Below are positions 25,515 to 34,579 of a stretch of DNA of 64,000 nucleotides, piece after piece. The notes under the pieces were generated by a model, which saw only the letters and a program-made list of their open reading frames with translations, was not told where the DNA came from and made no database searches. Source of the DNA: TK10-74A sp965263065 (GTDB lineage: Bacteria > Chloroflexota > Dehalococcoidia > Bin125); the NCBI GenBank assembly GCA_965263065.1, contig CBDHGH010000003.1, forward strand, positions 620,001-684,000, in the 5' to 3' direction. Made by a program: the position numbers and the translations under genes. The stretch's first letter is position 1. Each line of letters opens with the position of its first letter.

Positions 25515-26537
25515 GTGGCGCCCGTTCTGCGCATCGAAGACCTGTCCGTCGAATACCGCACCAAGGAGGGGACGGTCCCCGCCGCGCGGCACGTCAGCCT
25601 CGACCTGGAAGCCGGGCAGGTGACGGCGCTGGTCGGCGAGAGCGGCGCGGGCAAGACCACCGTCGCGCTGAGCATCCTGCGGCTGATCCCGGAGCCGGGC
25701 GTCGTGACGTCGGGCGCGATCCGGCTGCTGGAGCGGGGCGCGGAGCGCGACCTGGCGACGATCCCCGAGAGCGAACTGCGCACCGTGCGCGGCGACATCG
25801 TCTCGATGATCTTCCAAGACCCCGTGGCGGGCCTGAACCCGGTGCTGGAGATCGGCCAGCAGGTGGAGGAGGCGATCCTGGGTCATCGGGCGGTGACGCG
25901 GAAGGATGCGCGCGAGATCACGATGGACGTGCTGACGCGCATGCGCCTGCCCGACCCCCGGCGGGTCGCGCGGTCGTTTCCGGGGGAGCTGTCGGGCGGG
26001 ATGTGCCAGCGGGTGATGATCGCGATCGCGACCGTGCTGGACCCGCTGGTGCTGATCGCGGACGAGCCGACGTCGGCGCTGGACGTGACCGTGCAGGCGC
26101 AGATCATCCACGAGCTGAACATGCTCCGCGAGCTGCGCGGCACGGCGATCCTGCTGATCACGCACGACATGGGCGTGGTGGCGCAGATCGCGGATGTGAT
26201 GGGCGTGATGTACGCCGGAGCGCTGATGGAGGTCGGCGACACGCGCGAGACCTTCCGCACGCCGCGACACCCGTACACCTGGTCGCTGCTGGAGACGCTG
26301 CCCCGTCTGGACGCGCCGCGCCGGCGGCTGCTGCCGCAGATTCGGGGCGCGCCGCCCGACCTGCTGGCCCTGACCGGCCATTGCAGCTTCCTGGAGCGCT
26401 GCCCCAAGGCGCTGACGACCTGCCGCGAAGAGCCCGAACCGCCGCTCGAAGCGCCGGCCGGCGCGGCGGGCGGTGCCCCGACGGGCCGAGCGCGCGTGGC
26501 CTGCTTCAACCCGGTCGAGGGGGCCCGGCCCCGCTAA
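25515..26537 (+). CDS. oligopeptide/dipeptide ABC transporter ATP-binding protein (DppD/OppD type)
   Basis: This 340-residue protein has Walker A GESGAGKTT at about 40-48, Q loop FQDP, signature LSGGMCQRVMIA, Walker B LIADEPTSALD and H loop LITHD. The C-terminal oligopeptide-transporter domain has the typical Cys cluster (CSFLERCPKALTTC ... ACF), which can hold an iron-sulfur cluster in some members. It should energise peptide permeases such as the pair at 29967-31795, but it is encoded 4 kb away and no second ATPase (DppF) is in the window. GTG 25515 follows GGAGG. Confidence 0.92.
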   Translation: MAPVLRIEDLSVEYRTKEGTVPAARHVSLDLEAGQVTALVGESGAGKTTVALSILRLIPEPGVVTSGAIRLLERGAERDLATIPESELRTVRGDIVSMIFQDPVAGLNPVLEIGQQVEEAILGHRAVTRKDAREITMDVLTRMRLPDPRRVARSFPGELSGGMCQRVMIAIATVLDPLVLIADEPTSALDVTVQAQIIHELNMLRELRGTAILLITHDMGVVAQIADVMGVMYAGALMEVGDTRETFRTPRHPYTWSLLETLPRLDAPRRRLLPQIRGAPPDLLALTGHCSFLERCPKALTTCREEPEPPLEAPAGAAGGAPTGRARVACFNPVEGARPR

Positions 26538-27550
26538 CCGGCCGCCAGGTCGACGACCAGCAATTCCAGCGCCACGTCATCGTGGAGGCCGCCGGGCAGG
26601 TCGCGGCGGTAGCGCTGGATGGCGGCGTCGCAATCGCGGATGCGGGGCAGGGCGGCGGCGGCCTGGGCGGGGGTGAAGCGCCGCGCCTGCTCGGCCAGCT
26701 TCTGCGCCGGGTAGGGATGCCGCATGTGGAAGTGCTTCCGCACGGCATCGGCGTCGCCGCCCTGCGCCAGGATCTCCTGCGCGACGGGGATGCGCCGCAT
26801 CTGGCTGGCGAGGGTTCTCAGCAGTCGCCCGTTGTCTTCCCCCGAGTCGCGCAGCGTTTCCAGCGCCCGCAGGGCCGCCTCGGGACGCCCCTGGCCGACG
26901 GCGTCGGTCAGGTCCCAGATCTCCGCCTCGAGGTTGCGCGGGCAGATGCGCTCGATGACGTGCTCGTCCACGGTGTCGTCGCCGGCGTAGAGCCGCAGCT
27001 TCTCGATCTCCGAGGCCAGCGCCCCTTGGTCGGCCCCGACCCGTGCAACCAGGGCGCGCTCGGCGCGGCCGGTCAGATGCACACCCGCCCGCTGCGCGCG
27101 CGCGCGCACCCAGGCGTCGAGCTGCCGGCCCTTGGCGGGCTTGAACTCCTTCGACTCGTGCGCGACTTGGGCGAGCAGGCCCTTCATGCGGTTGCCGGCG
27201 CGGATTTCGCCATCCAGGAAGACCAGCAGCGTGCTCGGCGGGAGGTCCTGCAGGCGGTCGGCCAGGCCCTCCCAGTCGCCGAGTTCACCGCGGCGGCGAC
27301 GTTTGCCGGCGGGCTGGTTGCCCTGCCGGTTGTACGGCCGGCACAGCCCATCGACGCGGACGAGACGGTGGTCGGCGAGGAAGGGCGCCGTCATGGCGGC
27401 CGCCGCGACTTCGCCCGGGGTGGTGCGCGGCCCGTCCAGCACGAGCGTGTTGGCCGCCAGGGCGCCGTCGCCGTCGTGGTCGGCGCGCAGCTTGTCGTAG
27501 GCCTCGCGCTGGGAGAAGGCGTCGGCGCCGAAGTAGTGGAGAACGGGCAC
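26534..27550 (-). CDS. holA: DNA polymerase III delta subunit
   Basis: This 338-residue protein contains VPVLHYFGADAFSQREAYDKL, the N-terminal strand of the clamp-loader delta subunit. It then shows the pattern LLVFLDGEI, RAQRAGVHLTGRAERALVARVGADQGALASEIEKLRLYAG (in parts) and RTLASQMRR in the C-terminal helical domain. It opens the beta clamp with gamma/tau and delta'. GTG 27550 is chosen; a TTG at 27580 lies upstream of a likely -10 (TAGGCT, 27576-27571). The gene converges on the ABC ATPase gene with a four-base overlap. Confidence 0.88.
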   Translation of the reverse strand: MPVLHYFGADAFSQREAYDKLRADHDGDGALAANTLVLDGPRTTPGEVAAAAMTAPFLADHRLVRVDGLCRPYNRQGNQPAGKRRRRGELGDWEGLADRLQDLPPSTLLVFLDGEIRAGNRMKGLLAQVAHESKEFKPAKGRQLDAWVRARAQRAGVHLTGRAERALVARVGADQGALASEIEKLRLYAGDDTVDEHVIERICPRNLEAEIWDLTDAVGQGRPEAALRALETLRDSGEDNGRLLRTLASQMRRIPVAQEILAQGGDADAVRKHFHMRHPYPAQKLAEQARRFTPAQAAAALPRIRDCDAAIQRYRRDLPGGLHDDVALELLVVDLAAG

Positions 27551-27601
27551 GAGAGACGACCCCCCGCCGCAGCCTAGCAAGGCGCGACCCGCCGCCGGCG
27601 G

Positions 27602-28576
27602 CTACTCGTCGAGCTGGTAGGTGGGCTGCTGGGCCCAGGTGTCGGTGGGGGGGTTCTCCTGACGGCGCAGCTGCTCGCGCCGCTGGGCGGCCTCGAAGCG
27701 CTTGGCGCGACGGATCACCGCCCGGCGCTCGCGGTCCTTGGCCTTGCGCCGCACGACGGCGGCGGCGCTGGGCGTGCGCTTGCGCCCCGGCGCGACGCGG
27801 ATCCGGGCCTCGGCACGCAGCTGCTCCAGGTGCGCCCGGACGTTGCCATCGGCGGCGGCGCGCAGCCGCGTGTCGATGTCGGGGTACAGCTGCAGCATGA
27901 TCTCCCAGCTGGTGCGCGGCCCGCCCCGCCGCAGCACTTTGAGGATCTGCTCCTCGCGCATGTTGCGGTGGTCGATGTAGGTCTGCAGCCGCTCGCGGGC
28001 GTCGTGGACGAGGGGGCCGTGGCCGGGGCAGAGCACCTGCAGATTTGGCAACTCCACGAGGCGCTGCAGCGAGCGGCGATAGTCGCCCAGGTTGCCCACG
28101 GTCGTCGTGCCGACGCCGAGCAGCGTGTCGCCGGTGAAGAGCACGCCGTCCTCTTCGATGTAGTAGCAGAGCGAATCGACGCTGTGCCCGGGCGTGGCCA
28201 GGACCTGCACGCGGACGTCGTCCAGATCGATGATCGCGCCGTCGCGCAGGGTCCGCACGCCGTCGGCGGGGAGCCGGCCGCGCAGCAGCCCGACGCCGTT
28301 CTCCGGCACCGCGACCTCCGCGCCCAGCGCCTCGCGCAGGTCCTTGAGGTTGCCGCTGTGGTCGTAGTGGTGGTGGGTCACGGCGGCGACGCCGATCTCG
28401 GAGCGCTCGACGGCGGCCAGGTAGCCGCGGATCATCCAGCGGAACTTGTCGATCGCTTCGCCGGAGTCGATCGTGAGCGCCTGGCCGCTGCCGACCAGGT
28501 AGATGTTGGTCGAGCCGGGCCGCATGGGCTCGTCTTCGGGCACCTGCACGGCGCGGACGTGGGGGGTGACCTGCAT
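27602..28576 (-). CDS. metallo-beta-lactamase-fold hydrolase (LACTB2-like)
   Basis: This 324-residue protein carries the MBL metal motif in VTHHHYDHSGN (HxHxDH variant HHHYDH), with further ligands in TPGHSVDSLCYY and CPGHGPLVHD. A winged-helix tail at about 205-260 (LKVLRRGGPRTSWEIMLQLYPDI) matches the LACTB2 layout of hydrolases and RNases. A basic Lys/Arg-rich segment at about 260-310 could bind nucleic acid. Substrate is open. Upstream and on the same strand is a GNAT gene, 16 bases away. Confidence 0.88.
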   Translation of the reverse strand: MQVTPHVRAVQVPEDEPMRPGSTNIYLVGSGQALTIDSGEAIDKFRWMIRGYLAAVERSEIGVAAVTHHHYDHSGNLKDLREALGAEVAVPENGVGLLRGRLPADGVRTLRDGAIIDLDDVRVQVLATPGHSVDSLCYYIEEDGVLFTGDTLLGVGTTTVGNLGDYRRSLQRLVELPNLQVLCPGHGPLVHDARERLQTYIDHRNMREEQILKVLRRGGPRTSWEIMLQLYPDIDTRLRAAADGNVRAHLEQLRAEARIRVAPGRKRTPSAAAVVRRKAKDRERRAVIRRAKRFEAAQRREQLRRQENPPTDTWAQQPTYQLDE

Positions 28577-28592
28577 GGCGTGCGCCGGCGCG

Positions 28593-29213
28593 CTAGCGGC
28601 CGCTCTCCTGGGCGCTGGCGGGCGCGCCGCGGGCCGTGACGTCGTAGGCCATGACGAGCAGGTCGCGCTCCGCGCCCTCGCGGTCGACCACGAAGCCGGG
28701 CAGCAGCGCCACGGGCTCGAAGCCGAGACCGCGGAAGACCGACTGCGCGCCTAACTGGTCGTGCGACATCTGCGCGGCGAGCTTGCGCAGGCCGAAGATC
28801 TCGGCGATGACGAAGATCTCTTCGGCCAGGTAGTGGCCCAGACCTTCGCCGCGGGCCTGCGGGCCGACGATCATGCGGATGTCGCCGCGATGCCGCGTCC
28901 AGCCCGCGCCGCTCTGGAGCAGCGACGCCTCGCCGATGATCTTGCCGTTCTCCAGGGCCAGGATGGTGACGATGTTGAGGCGCTCAAGGTCGTCGACCCA
29001 GCCGTCGACGACACCGGCGTCGGTGATGTCGCTGCGAAGGTAGAGCAGGTCGTCGGTGGGCAAGGCGCGGGCGAAGGCGAGCACCGCGTCGCGGTCGGCG
29101 CGATGCATGAGGCGCACGTCGAAGCTGCGCCCGCCCCGCAGCGTGCCGCTGCGGGGATAGCGCTCGCGGACGAACCCGGCCTGTTTCTGACGTCGTTCGG
29201 CGGCGGATAGCAT
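28593..29213 (-). CDS. GNAT-family N-acetyltransferase
   Basis: In these 206 residues the acetyl-CoA-binding P-loop region is IRMIVGPQARGEGLGHYLAEEIF (core QARGEGLG), followed by MSHDQLGAQSVFRGLGFEPVALLP, the usual motif B. The substrate is unknown. The first 35 residues are basic and not part of the fold. It shares its strand and probably its transcript with the MBL hydrolase. Confidence 0.85.
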   Translation of the reverse strand: MLSAAERRQKQAGFVRERYPRSGTLRGGRSFDVRLMHRADRDAVLAFARALPTDDLLYLRSDITDAGVVDGWVDDLERLNIVTILALENGKIIGEASLLQSGAGWTRHRGDIRMIVGPQARGEGLGHYLAEEIFVIAEIFGLRKLAAQMSHDQLGAQSVFRGLGFEPVALLPGFVVDREGAERDLLVMAYDVTARGAPASAQESGR

Positions 29214-29370
29214 TGCGGATACTCCCGTCTGCGCGGATCGGTCGCTCTTTCATCGCGCATTGTGGCCGCTCTGTCAACGGCCGAGGGGCGAAGTGTGGGT
29301 AACCCTGGGCTGTCCCCTGCGGCGCGTGCGACTATCATGGGGCCGTTGAGCGCAGCGAGGAGGGAATCGC

Positions 29371-29925
29371 GTGCAGGGAATTCTGCGGTCCATCGCCCAG
29401 GGAGCGCGGGTCTTCGCCCGCCCACCGGTCACCGTGCACTACCCCGACGAGAAGCGGCAGCTGCCCAAACGCGCCCGCACGTTCCCCTACCTGATCTGGA
29501 ACCACGATCTGGACGAGGCGAACTGCACGGGCTGCGGGAAGTGCGCCAAGGCCTGCCCGGTGGACTGCATGACGACGACGCTGCAGAAGAACCCCGGGTT
29601 CGCGGCGGGGACCAGCAACCACAAGTCGGTGATCAAGGACTTCTACATCGACTTCGGGCGCTGCATGCGCTGCAACATCTGCGTGGAGGTCTGCCCCTTC
29701 GACGCGATCGCGATGCTGCCCGAGTGGGAGGGCCACGAGCAGTCGAAGTTCGACCGGCGGGAGCTGGTGATGGACCTCGACGACCTGCTGGCGCCCAGCC
29801 GCGCGCGGCCGGACCTGCCGTTCTGGATCCCGGAGACGGTGCTGGAGCAGACCACCAAGGAGCGCGACGGCCGCCAGCGCTTCATCGCCGAGCGGGCCGC
29901 CGCCGAGGCCCCCGCCCAGACCTAG
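29371..29925 (+). CDS. nuoI: NADH-quinone oxidoreductase subunit I-like 2x[4Fe-4S] ferredoxin
   Basis: These 184 residues contain two cluster motifs, CTGCGKCAKACPVDC at about 53-67 and CMRCNICVEVCPFDA at about 95-109, with the arrangement and N-terminal membrane-anchoring helix of NuoI. NuoI passes electrons between the peripheral arm clusters and N2 near the quinone site of complex I. No other nuo gene is near, which is unusual. A free-standing copy or a ferredoxin partner of another enzyme is possible. GTG 29371 follows GAGGAGGGA. TATCAT at 29333-29338 may be its -10. Confidence 0.8.
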   Translation: MQGILRSIAQGARVFARPPVTVHYPDEKRQLPKRARTFPYLIWNHDLDEANCTGCGKCAKACPVDCMTTTLQKNPGFAAGTSNHKSVIKDFYIDFGRCMRCNICVEVCPFDAIAMLPEWEGHEQSKFDRRELVMDLDDLLAPSRARPDLPFWIPETVLEQTTKERDGRQRFIAERAAAEAPAQT

Positions 29926-29966
29926 CGTCCCTCCGAAGAGGCCGCCGGGCCCGACGCGCCCCGACG

Positions 29967-30863
29967 CTAGCGCACGTGGCGCAGCCGGGGGTCGAGCGCG
30001 TCGCGCAGCCAGTCGCCCATCAAGTTGCCGGTCAGCGAGATCGTGAGCAGCGCCAGCCCCGGCAGCCAGATCGGCCACCAGGCGACGTTCATCGTCTCGC
30101 GACCCTCCGTGATCATCGCGCCCCACGACGGCGTGCCGGGCGGCACGCCGACGGCCAGGAAGCTCAGCGCCGCCTCCGCCAGGATCACGAGCGCGACCTC
30201 CAGCGTCATGATGATCACGATCGTGTTCACGACGTTCGGGAAGAGGTGCTTGCGGATGATCCAGACCGGCCCCCCCCCGGTCGCCCGCGACGCCGTCACG
30301 AAGTCGCGTTGCTTGAGCGAGAGCACGTCCCCCCGCACCAGGCGTCCGTAGGAGGGCCAGGTCCAGATCAAGAGGATGATGATCACGTTGCGCAGGCTGG
30401 GCCCCACCAGGGCCGCCAGCAGCACCGCGAAGAGGATCGCCGGCAGCGCCAACTGCACGTCCACCAGCCGCATCAGCGCCTGCCCCCAGATGCCGCCCCG
30501 CCAGCCGGCGATCAGTCCGACGAGCGTCCCGAACAGCGCCGCCCCCGGCACCACGATCGCCACCACGATCAGCGAGACCCGCGCCCCGTGCAGCAGCCGG
30601 CTGAAGATGTCTCGCCCCAGCTTGTCCGTGCCCAGCGGGTAGTCCCAGCTGCCCCCGTCGAACACGGGCGGCTCCAGCCGCACCGCGATGTCGAGAAACT
30701 CCGGGTCGTGCGGCGCCAGCCAGTCGGCCCCGATCCCCCCCACGAGCAGCAGCGTCACGATGAGCGCCGGAAAGGACAACCCCAGCCAGCGCCGCCAGCG
30801 GATGCCACCCCGCCGCCGCTCGAGTTCACCAGCCACCGCCTGCGAGGGGGTCTCCTGCGTCAT
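29967..30863 (-). CDS. peptide-type ABC transporter permease (DppC/OppC family)
   Basis: This 298-residue inner-membrane protein has about six helices. A DppC-type N-terminal helix is followed by HDPEFLDIAVRLEPP and PLGTDKLGRDIFSRLLHGARVSL, the family signature. The EAA loop appears as YGRLVRGDVLSLKQRDFVTASRATGGGP (in parts). It forms the channel with the DppB-type protein, whose stop overlaps its start (TGATG). Downstream nuoI converges on it. Confidence 0.93.
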   Translation of the reverse strand: MTQETPSQAVAGELERRRGGIRWRRWLGLSFPALIVTLLLVGGIGADWLAPHDPEFLDIAVRLEPPVFDGGSWDYPLGTDKLGRDIFSRLLHGARVSLIVVAIVVPGAALFGTLVGLIAGWRGGIWGQALMRLVDVQLALPAILFAVLLAALVGPSLRNVIIILLIWTWPSYGRLVRGDVLSLKQRDFVTASRATGGGPVWIIRKHLFPNVVNTIVIIMTLEVALVILAEAALSFLAVGVPPGTPSWGAMITEGRETMNVAWWPIWLPGLALLTISLTGNLMGDWLRDALDPRLRHVR

Positions 30864-31795
30864 CAGGCCTCCCCCGCTCTGATCCGCGGGTCGACGAACC
30901 GGTACGACACGTCGACCAGCAGGTTGGCCGCGGTGATCGAGATCGCGAACACGATGATCGACGCCTGCACCATGGGGAAGTCTTCCCGGAAGATGGAGTC
31001 GATGATCAGCCGCCCGACGCCGGGCCAGGAGAACACGATCTCCACGATCACCGAGCCGCCGATCAGGCGGCCGAGGGACAGGCCCAGCATCGTCACGACG
31101 GGCAGCAGCGCGTTGCGCAGCGCGTGCCGCACGACCACCGTCCGCTCGCTAAGCCCCTTGGCCCGCGCCGTGCGCACGAAGTCCGTGTCCATCGCCTCGA
31201 TCATCCCGGACCGGGTCAGCCGCATGATCGCGGCCATCTCGAAGACGCCGAGCGCGATCGCCGGCATGATCAGCGCGCGGAACCCCTGTGAGCCGCCGGT
31301 GGGGAACCAGCCCAGCTGCACGGCGAAGAAGAAGATCATCATCAAGCCCAGCCAGAAGCTGGGCGTGGCCTGACCGATCACCGCCAGCAAGCGCGCGAGC
31401 CAGTCGATCGCCGTGCCGCGCCGGAGGGCCGCGATGATGCCCAGCGGCGCCGCCAGCGCGATCGCGAACACCAGGCCGGCCGCCCCCAGCTTGACGGTGT
31501 TCACCGCCTTGTCCCCCACCACACTGATCGCCGGCTGGCCGCCGCCGCGCCAGGAGGTCCCGAAGTCCCCCTGCACCAGGTCCAGGAGGAAGTTGCCGTA
31601 CTGCACGATCAGCGGGTCGTTCAGTCCCAGCAGCTCCCGCACGCGCTCACGGTCCTCGGCGTCCGCCTCCATCGGCAGCAGCCGCGCTTCCGGGTTCCCG
31701 ATGCTGCGGGCGACGAAGAACACCACGGTCACGACGATCCAGACGACGATCAGCGCCTGGAAGAGCCGGATCGCGAGGTAGTTCCAGAACTCCAT
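30863..31795 (-). CDS. peptide-type ABC transporter permease (DppB/OppB family)
   Basis: These 310 residues start MEFWNYLAIRLFQALIVVW. The conserved blocks LGLNDPLIVQYGNFL, GDFGTSW and the EAA loop (MIEAMDTDFVRTARAKGLSE) are present, with six helices. GAGGGA stands five bases before ATG 31795, which supports this start over one at 31822. The binding-protein gene lies upstream, separated by a 169-base gap filled with three palindromes. Confidence 0.93.
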   Translation of the reverse strand: MEFWNYLAIRLFQALIVVWIVVTVVFFVARSIGNPEARLLPMEADAEDRERVRELLGLNDPLIVQYGNFLLDLVQGDFGTSWRGGGQPAISVVGDKAVNTVKLGAAGLVFAIALAAPLGIIAALRRGTAIDWLARLLAVIGQATPSFWLGLMMIFFFAVQLGWFPTGGSQGFRALIMPAIALGVFEMAAIMRLTRSGMIEAMDTDFVRTARAKGLSERTVVVRHALRNALLPVVTMLGLSLGRLIGGSVIVEIVFSWPGVGRLIIDSIFREDFPMVQASIIVFAISITAANLLVDVSYRFVDPRIRAGEA

Positions 31796-31830
31796 CAGGT
31801 CCCTCGGGCGCCGGAACCTCACCCGCTAGC

Positions 31831-31853
31831 ACCCTCTCCCTGAGGGAGAGGGT
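31831..31853. repeat. palindrome A, 10-bp stem
   Basis: ACCCTCTCCC, a three-base loop and GGGAGAGGGT form a perfect hairpin in the gap between the binding-protein and permease genes. It could act as a transcript-stabilising or attenuating stem. Confidence 0.7.
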
Positions 31854-31882
31854 GGGGGTGAGGGGGCCTCGGCGGGCGCGGG

Positions 31883-31903
31883 CCCTCTCCCAGAGGGAGA
31901 GGG
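31883..31903. repeat. palindrome B, 9-bp stem
   Basis: CCCTCTCCC, loop AGA and GGGAGAGGG form a perfect hairpin. It is a shortened relative of palindrome A, 30 bases away, and merges into element C. Confidence 0.7.
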
Positions 31904-31960
31904 AACCGGAGCCCCCTCTCCATTGCTCGCCAATGGAGAGGGGGGCAGGGGGTGAGGTTC
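31901..31960. repeat. palindromic repeat element, copy C (14-bp stem 31912-31944)
   Basis: The arms CCCCCTCTCCATTG (31912-31925) and its exact complement (31931-31944) enclose a five-base loop. The element begins GGGAACC and ends GGTTCC, so it is an inverted repeat nested in a weaker outer one. Related copies lie at 34459, 47347 and 49984. Confidence 0.8.
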
Positions 31961-31964
31961 CGCG

Positions 31965-34259
31965 TCAGGCGAGGGCCTTCTGCGCCGACCAGTGCGTGTC
32001 GAAGTTCAGCTGCCCCAGCCGGCCGCCCTTGGGCCAGTTGACGTTGGATCGGGTAATGACGGCGTCCGGCGGCTCGACGAGGAAGATGAAGGACGCCTCG
32101 CGCGTATGCCACAGCAGCAGTTCCGTGGTCATCTCCAGCCGCCGCTCGGGATCCTGCTCCACCTTCTGCTGCTCGTACAGCTCCTGCATGCCCGGGTCCA
32201 CGGGCGGGCCCTGCGAGAAGAAGCCGTCGGCGGCGGTGCAGCATTCCCACAACGATGCGATGTCCGGGACCGTGTTGGCCCACCACCAGTACAGGCCCGG
32301 CCTCGCGACGAGGTTCTTGGCGTTCAGGGCGTACTGCTCGGTGGCGTAATCCCCGACCAAGACCGGCACGGGCTCGGCCCGGATGCCCACCGCCTGCAGA
32401 TCTTGCGCGACGAGCAGCGCCAGGTCCGGCGAGAGCTCGCCGCCCCAGTCGGGCGTCCAGAAGAGCTTGATGTCGAAACCGTCGGCGTAGCCGGCCTCGG
32501 CCATCAGCGCCTTCGCCTTCTCCACGTCGTACTCGAAGAGCACTTCCTGCTTCTGCTCCGCGCTGGGGTAGCCCGGGACACCGCTGTACACCATCAGCGC
32601 CTGCTCGCCCACGCCGAGGAAGAGGTTGTCGATGATCGACTGCCGGTTGATCGCGTGGTTCGCGGCCCGGCGCACGCGGATGTCCAGGAACGGGTTGGGG
32701 CTGCCGTCCTCCATGGTCTCGTGGTACAGGTTGGGCATCAGGTTGTGCACCGAGAAGGACCGGCCCGCCTGAAACTGGACGGTGAAGTCGGGGTCGTCCA
32801 CGAAGGGCGCGGCGGTCGTCGACCCAATCCCTTCTCCCCCCACGATGTCGATCTCGCCTGCCTCGAGACCGGCGAGACTCGCCTGCATCTCCGGGCGGAC
32901 CAGCGCCGTCAGCTTCTTGAAGTGCGTCGTGCGCGGCAGGCGCAGGGGATAGTCCATCCCCCGGTAGTGCCGGTCGAAGCGCTCGTACACGAAGTCTTCG
33001 TCGTCGGTGTGGCTGACGAAGCGCATGGGACCCGAGCCCATCGGCTCGTTGTCGACCGCCGTGTCGCCGCGGGCCTCGGTGTCCGCCTGCGACATGATCG
33101 TCACCTCGCCGGTACTGTCCATGCGGACCGTGAGGAAACCGGCGTCGGGCCCCGCGATCTCGATCGCCCAGGTGCGGTCGTCCACCGCCTCGTTGCGGAG
33201 CCAGTCGCCGGCCCCTCGCCCGGGCAGCGCGGGGGCCCAGCCGCTCGCGTGATCGCTCGTCTCGCCGCCCTGGTGATACTCGGCGAGGCCGCCCATGCGG
33301 TTGTAGCTGAAGACCAGATCGTGGGCCGTCATGATCGACCCGTCGTGGAACTCCGCCGGGAGGATGTCCAGCCGGATGTTCGTGGCATCGATCCACTCCG
33401 GCGTGGCGATCCCCGGGAGATGGCGGTTGTTGCGCGGATCGCGGACCAGGGGCCCGCTGAAGACGAGGCCGTGCGAGATGGTGTTGGTTACGCTCCCGAT
33501 GCGATGCTGATCGAGGCCGCCCGGGTCGCCGACGACGGTCATCACGATCTCGGCGTCCAGATCCACCTGGTCCAGCGGCCAGGGCACGGAGAACTCGGGG
33601 GCCTCGCCGGCGACCGCGGCGGCGATGGCCGCCGCAGCCGCGTCGGCGGCCTCCCCGGCCGCCTCGGCGGCCTCTTGGGCCGCCGCGACGGCCGCGGCGG
33701 CGGTCTCGGCCGCGGCAGCGGACGCCTCTCCCGCGGCGGCGGCAGCGGCAGCGGCGGCATCGGCCGCAGCCTGGGCGGCGGCGGCGGCAGCAGCGGTGTC
33801 CTCGGCGCCCGCCTCCCGCGCGGCGGCAGCGGCGGCCTCGGCGGCATCCGCGGCCGCCTGCGCGACGGCGGCGGCGCCCGCGGCGCCCGCGGCCCGGGCC
33901 GCCTCGGCCGCATCGGCAGCCGCATCGGCGGCCGCCTGGGCGGCAGCGGCCGCCTGTTCGGCGTCATCCGATTCGGCCGCTTCGGCCGCCAGGGCGGAGG
34001 CGGCCTCGGCGGCTTCGGCGGCGCGGCCCGCGGCATCGGCGGCGGCGCTCGCGGCCTCCGCCGCGGCAGCGGCGTCGCCCGCCGCCGCGTCGATCGCCGA
34101 CGTATCGACGGCGGCCGGTGCGGCGTCATCGTCGTCGCCGCCGCAGCCGACCAACGCGAGGCCGGCTGCGCCAACGCCGGCTTTGGCGCTGGCTCCCAAC
34201 ATGGTGCGGCGCGAGATCTTTCGCTGTCGCAGGGTCGTCCAATAGTTCCGGCGGCTCAT
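31965..34259 (-). CDS. ABC transporter substrate-binding protein (SBP family 5), Tat lipoprotein with Ala-rich stalk
   Basis: This 764-residue protein has a twin-arginine signal (R17-R18 in ISRRTMLGAS) and the lipobox LVGC with C39. After GDDDDAAP comes an Ala-dominated stretch at about 58-220 with scattered Glu, Asp and Gln, predicted to be one long helix. The family 5 peptide-binding domain follows (about 225-764) with FHDGSIMTAHDLVFSYNR, the DppA/OppA signature. It should capture peptides or similar ligands for the permease pair downstream. The 792-residue paralogue at 47430 shares the same layout. ATG 34259 begins MSRRNYWTT; upstream lies a good promoter. Confidence 0.9.
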   Translation of the reverse strand: MSRRNYWTTLRQRKISRRTMLGASAKAGVGAAGLALVGCGGDDDDAAPAAVDTSAIDAAAGDAAAAAEAASAAADAAGRAAEAAEAASALAAEAAESDDAEQAAAAAQAAADAAADAAEAARAAGAAGAAAVAQAAADAAEAAAAAAREAGAEDTAAAAAAAQAAADAAAAAAAAAGEASAAAAETAAAAVAAAQEAAEAAGEAADAAAAAIAAAVAGEAPEFSVPWPLDQVDLDAEIVMTVVGDPGGLDQHRIGSVTNTISHGLVFSGPLVRDPRNNRHLPGIATPEWIDATNIRLDILPAEFHDGSIMTAHDLVFSYNRMGGLAEYHQGGETSDHASGWAPALPGRGAGDWLRNEAVDDRTWAIEIAGPDAGFLTVRMDSTGEVTIMSQADTEARGDTAVDNEPMGSGPMRFVSHTDDEDFVYERFDRHYRGMDYPLRLPRTTHFKKLTALVRPEMQASLAGLEAGEIDIVGGEGIGSTTAAPFVDDPDFTVQFQAGRSFSVHNLMPNLYHETMEDGSPNPFLDIRVRRAANHAINRQSIIDNLFLGVGEQALMVYSGVPGYPSAEQKQEVLFEYDVEKAKALMAEAGYADGFDIKLFWTPDWGGELSPDLALLVAQDLQAVGIRAEPVPVLVGDYATEQYALNAKNLVARPGLYWWWANTVPDIASLWECCTAADGFFSQGPPVDPGMQELYEQQKVEQDPERRLEMTTELLLWHTREASFIFLVEPPDAVITRSNVNWPKGGRLGQLNFDTHWSAQKALA

Positions 34260-34336
34260 CACATGTTCCCTTCTGGTCCCCGGCTGTCCCGTTGTGGGAC
34301 CGCTCGGTGCGTGAGCGCCCACAGTCTGGCACATTA

Positions 34337-34366
34337 ATGATAGTGCCCCTCCACCCGTTATGTAAC
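34337..34366 (-). promoter_or_regulatory. promoter of the first binding-protein gene
   Basis: On the minus strand GTTACA (34366-34361) and TATCAT (34342-34337) are 18 bases apart in an AT-rich patch. The leader to ATG 34259 is about 70 bases and ends with AGGGAACATG, where the ribosome site is weak. The 320-base gap 34260-34579 holds this promoter and repeat copy D. Confidence 0.5.
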
Positions 34367-34458
34367 TTATGAGAATTAGGGTAACCTGCGTGTAAACTCC
34401 TTGATGGCCCCATCGACCCGAATTCGGGCGTCTGCGTGGGGCGCCGGCGCGGGCGGCA

Positions 34459-34533
34459 GGAACCTCACCCCCTAACCCCCGCTCCATTGCCGAGCAACGG
34501 AGCGGGGGGGTCGGAGGGGAGAGGGGGCTAGGG
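34459..34533. repeat. palindromic repeat element, copy D
   Basis: GGAACCTCACCCCCT opens the element. The stem CCCCCGCTCCATTGC (34476-34490), loop CGA and GCAACGGAGCGGGGG (34494-34508) has one mismatch. It lies upstream of the first binding-protein gene, on the far side from copy C. Confidence 0.75.
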
Positions 34534-34579
34534 GGTGGCGATCGGTGTACCGAAGCCTAACCGTCGGGCCCGGCAGGCC

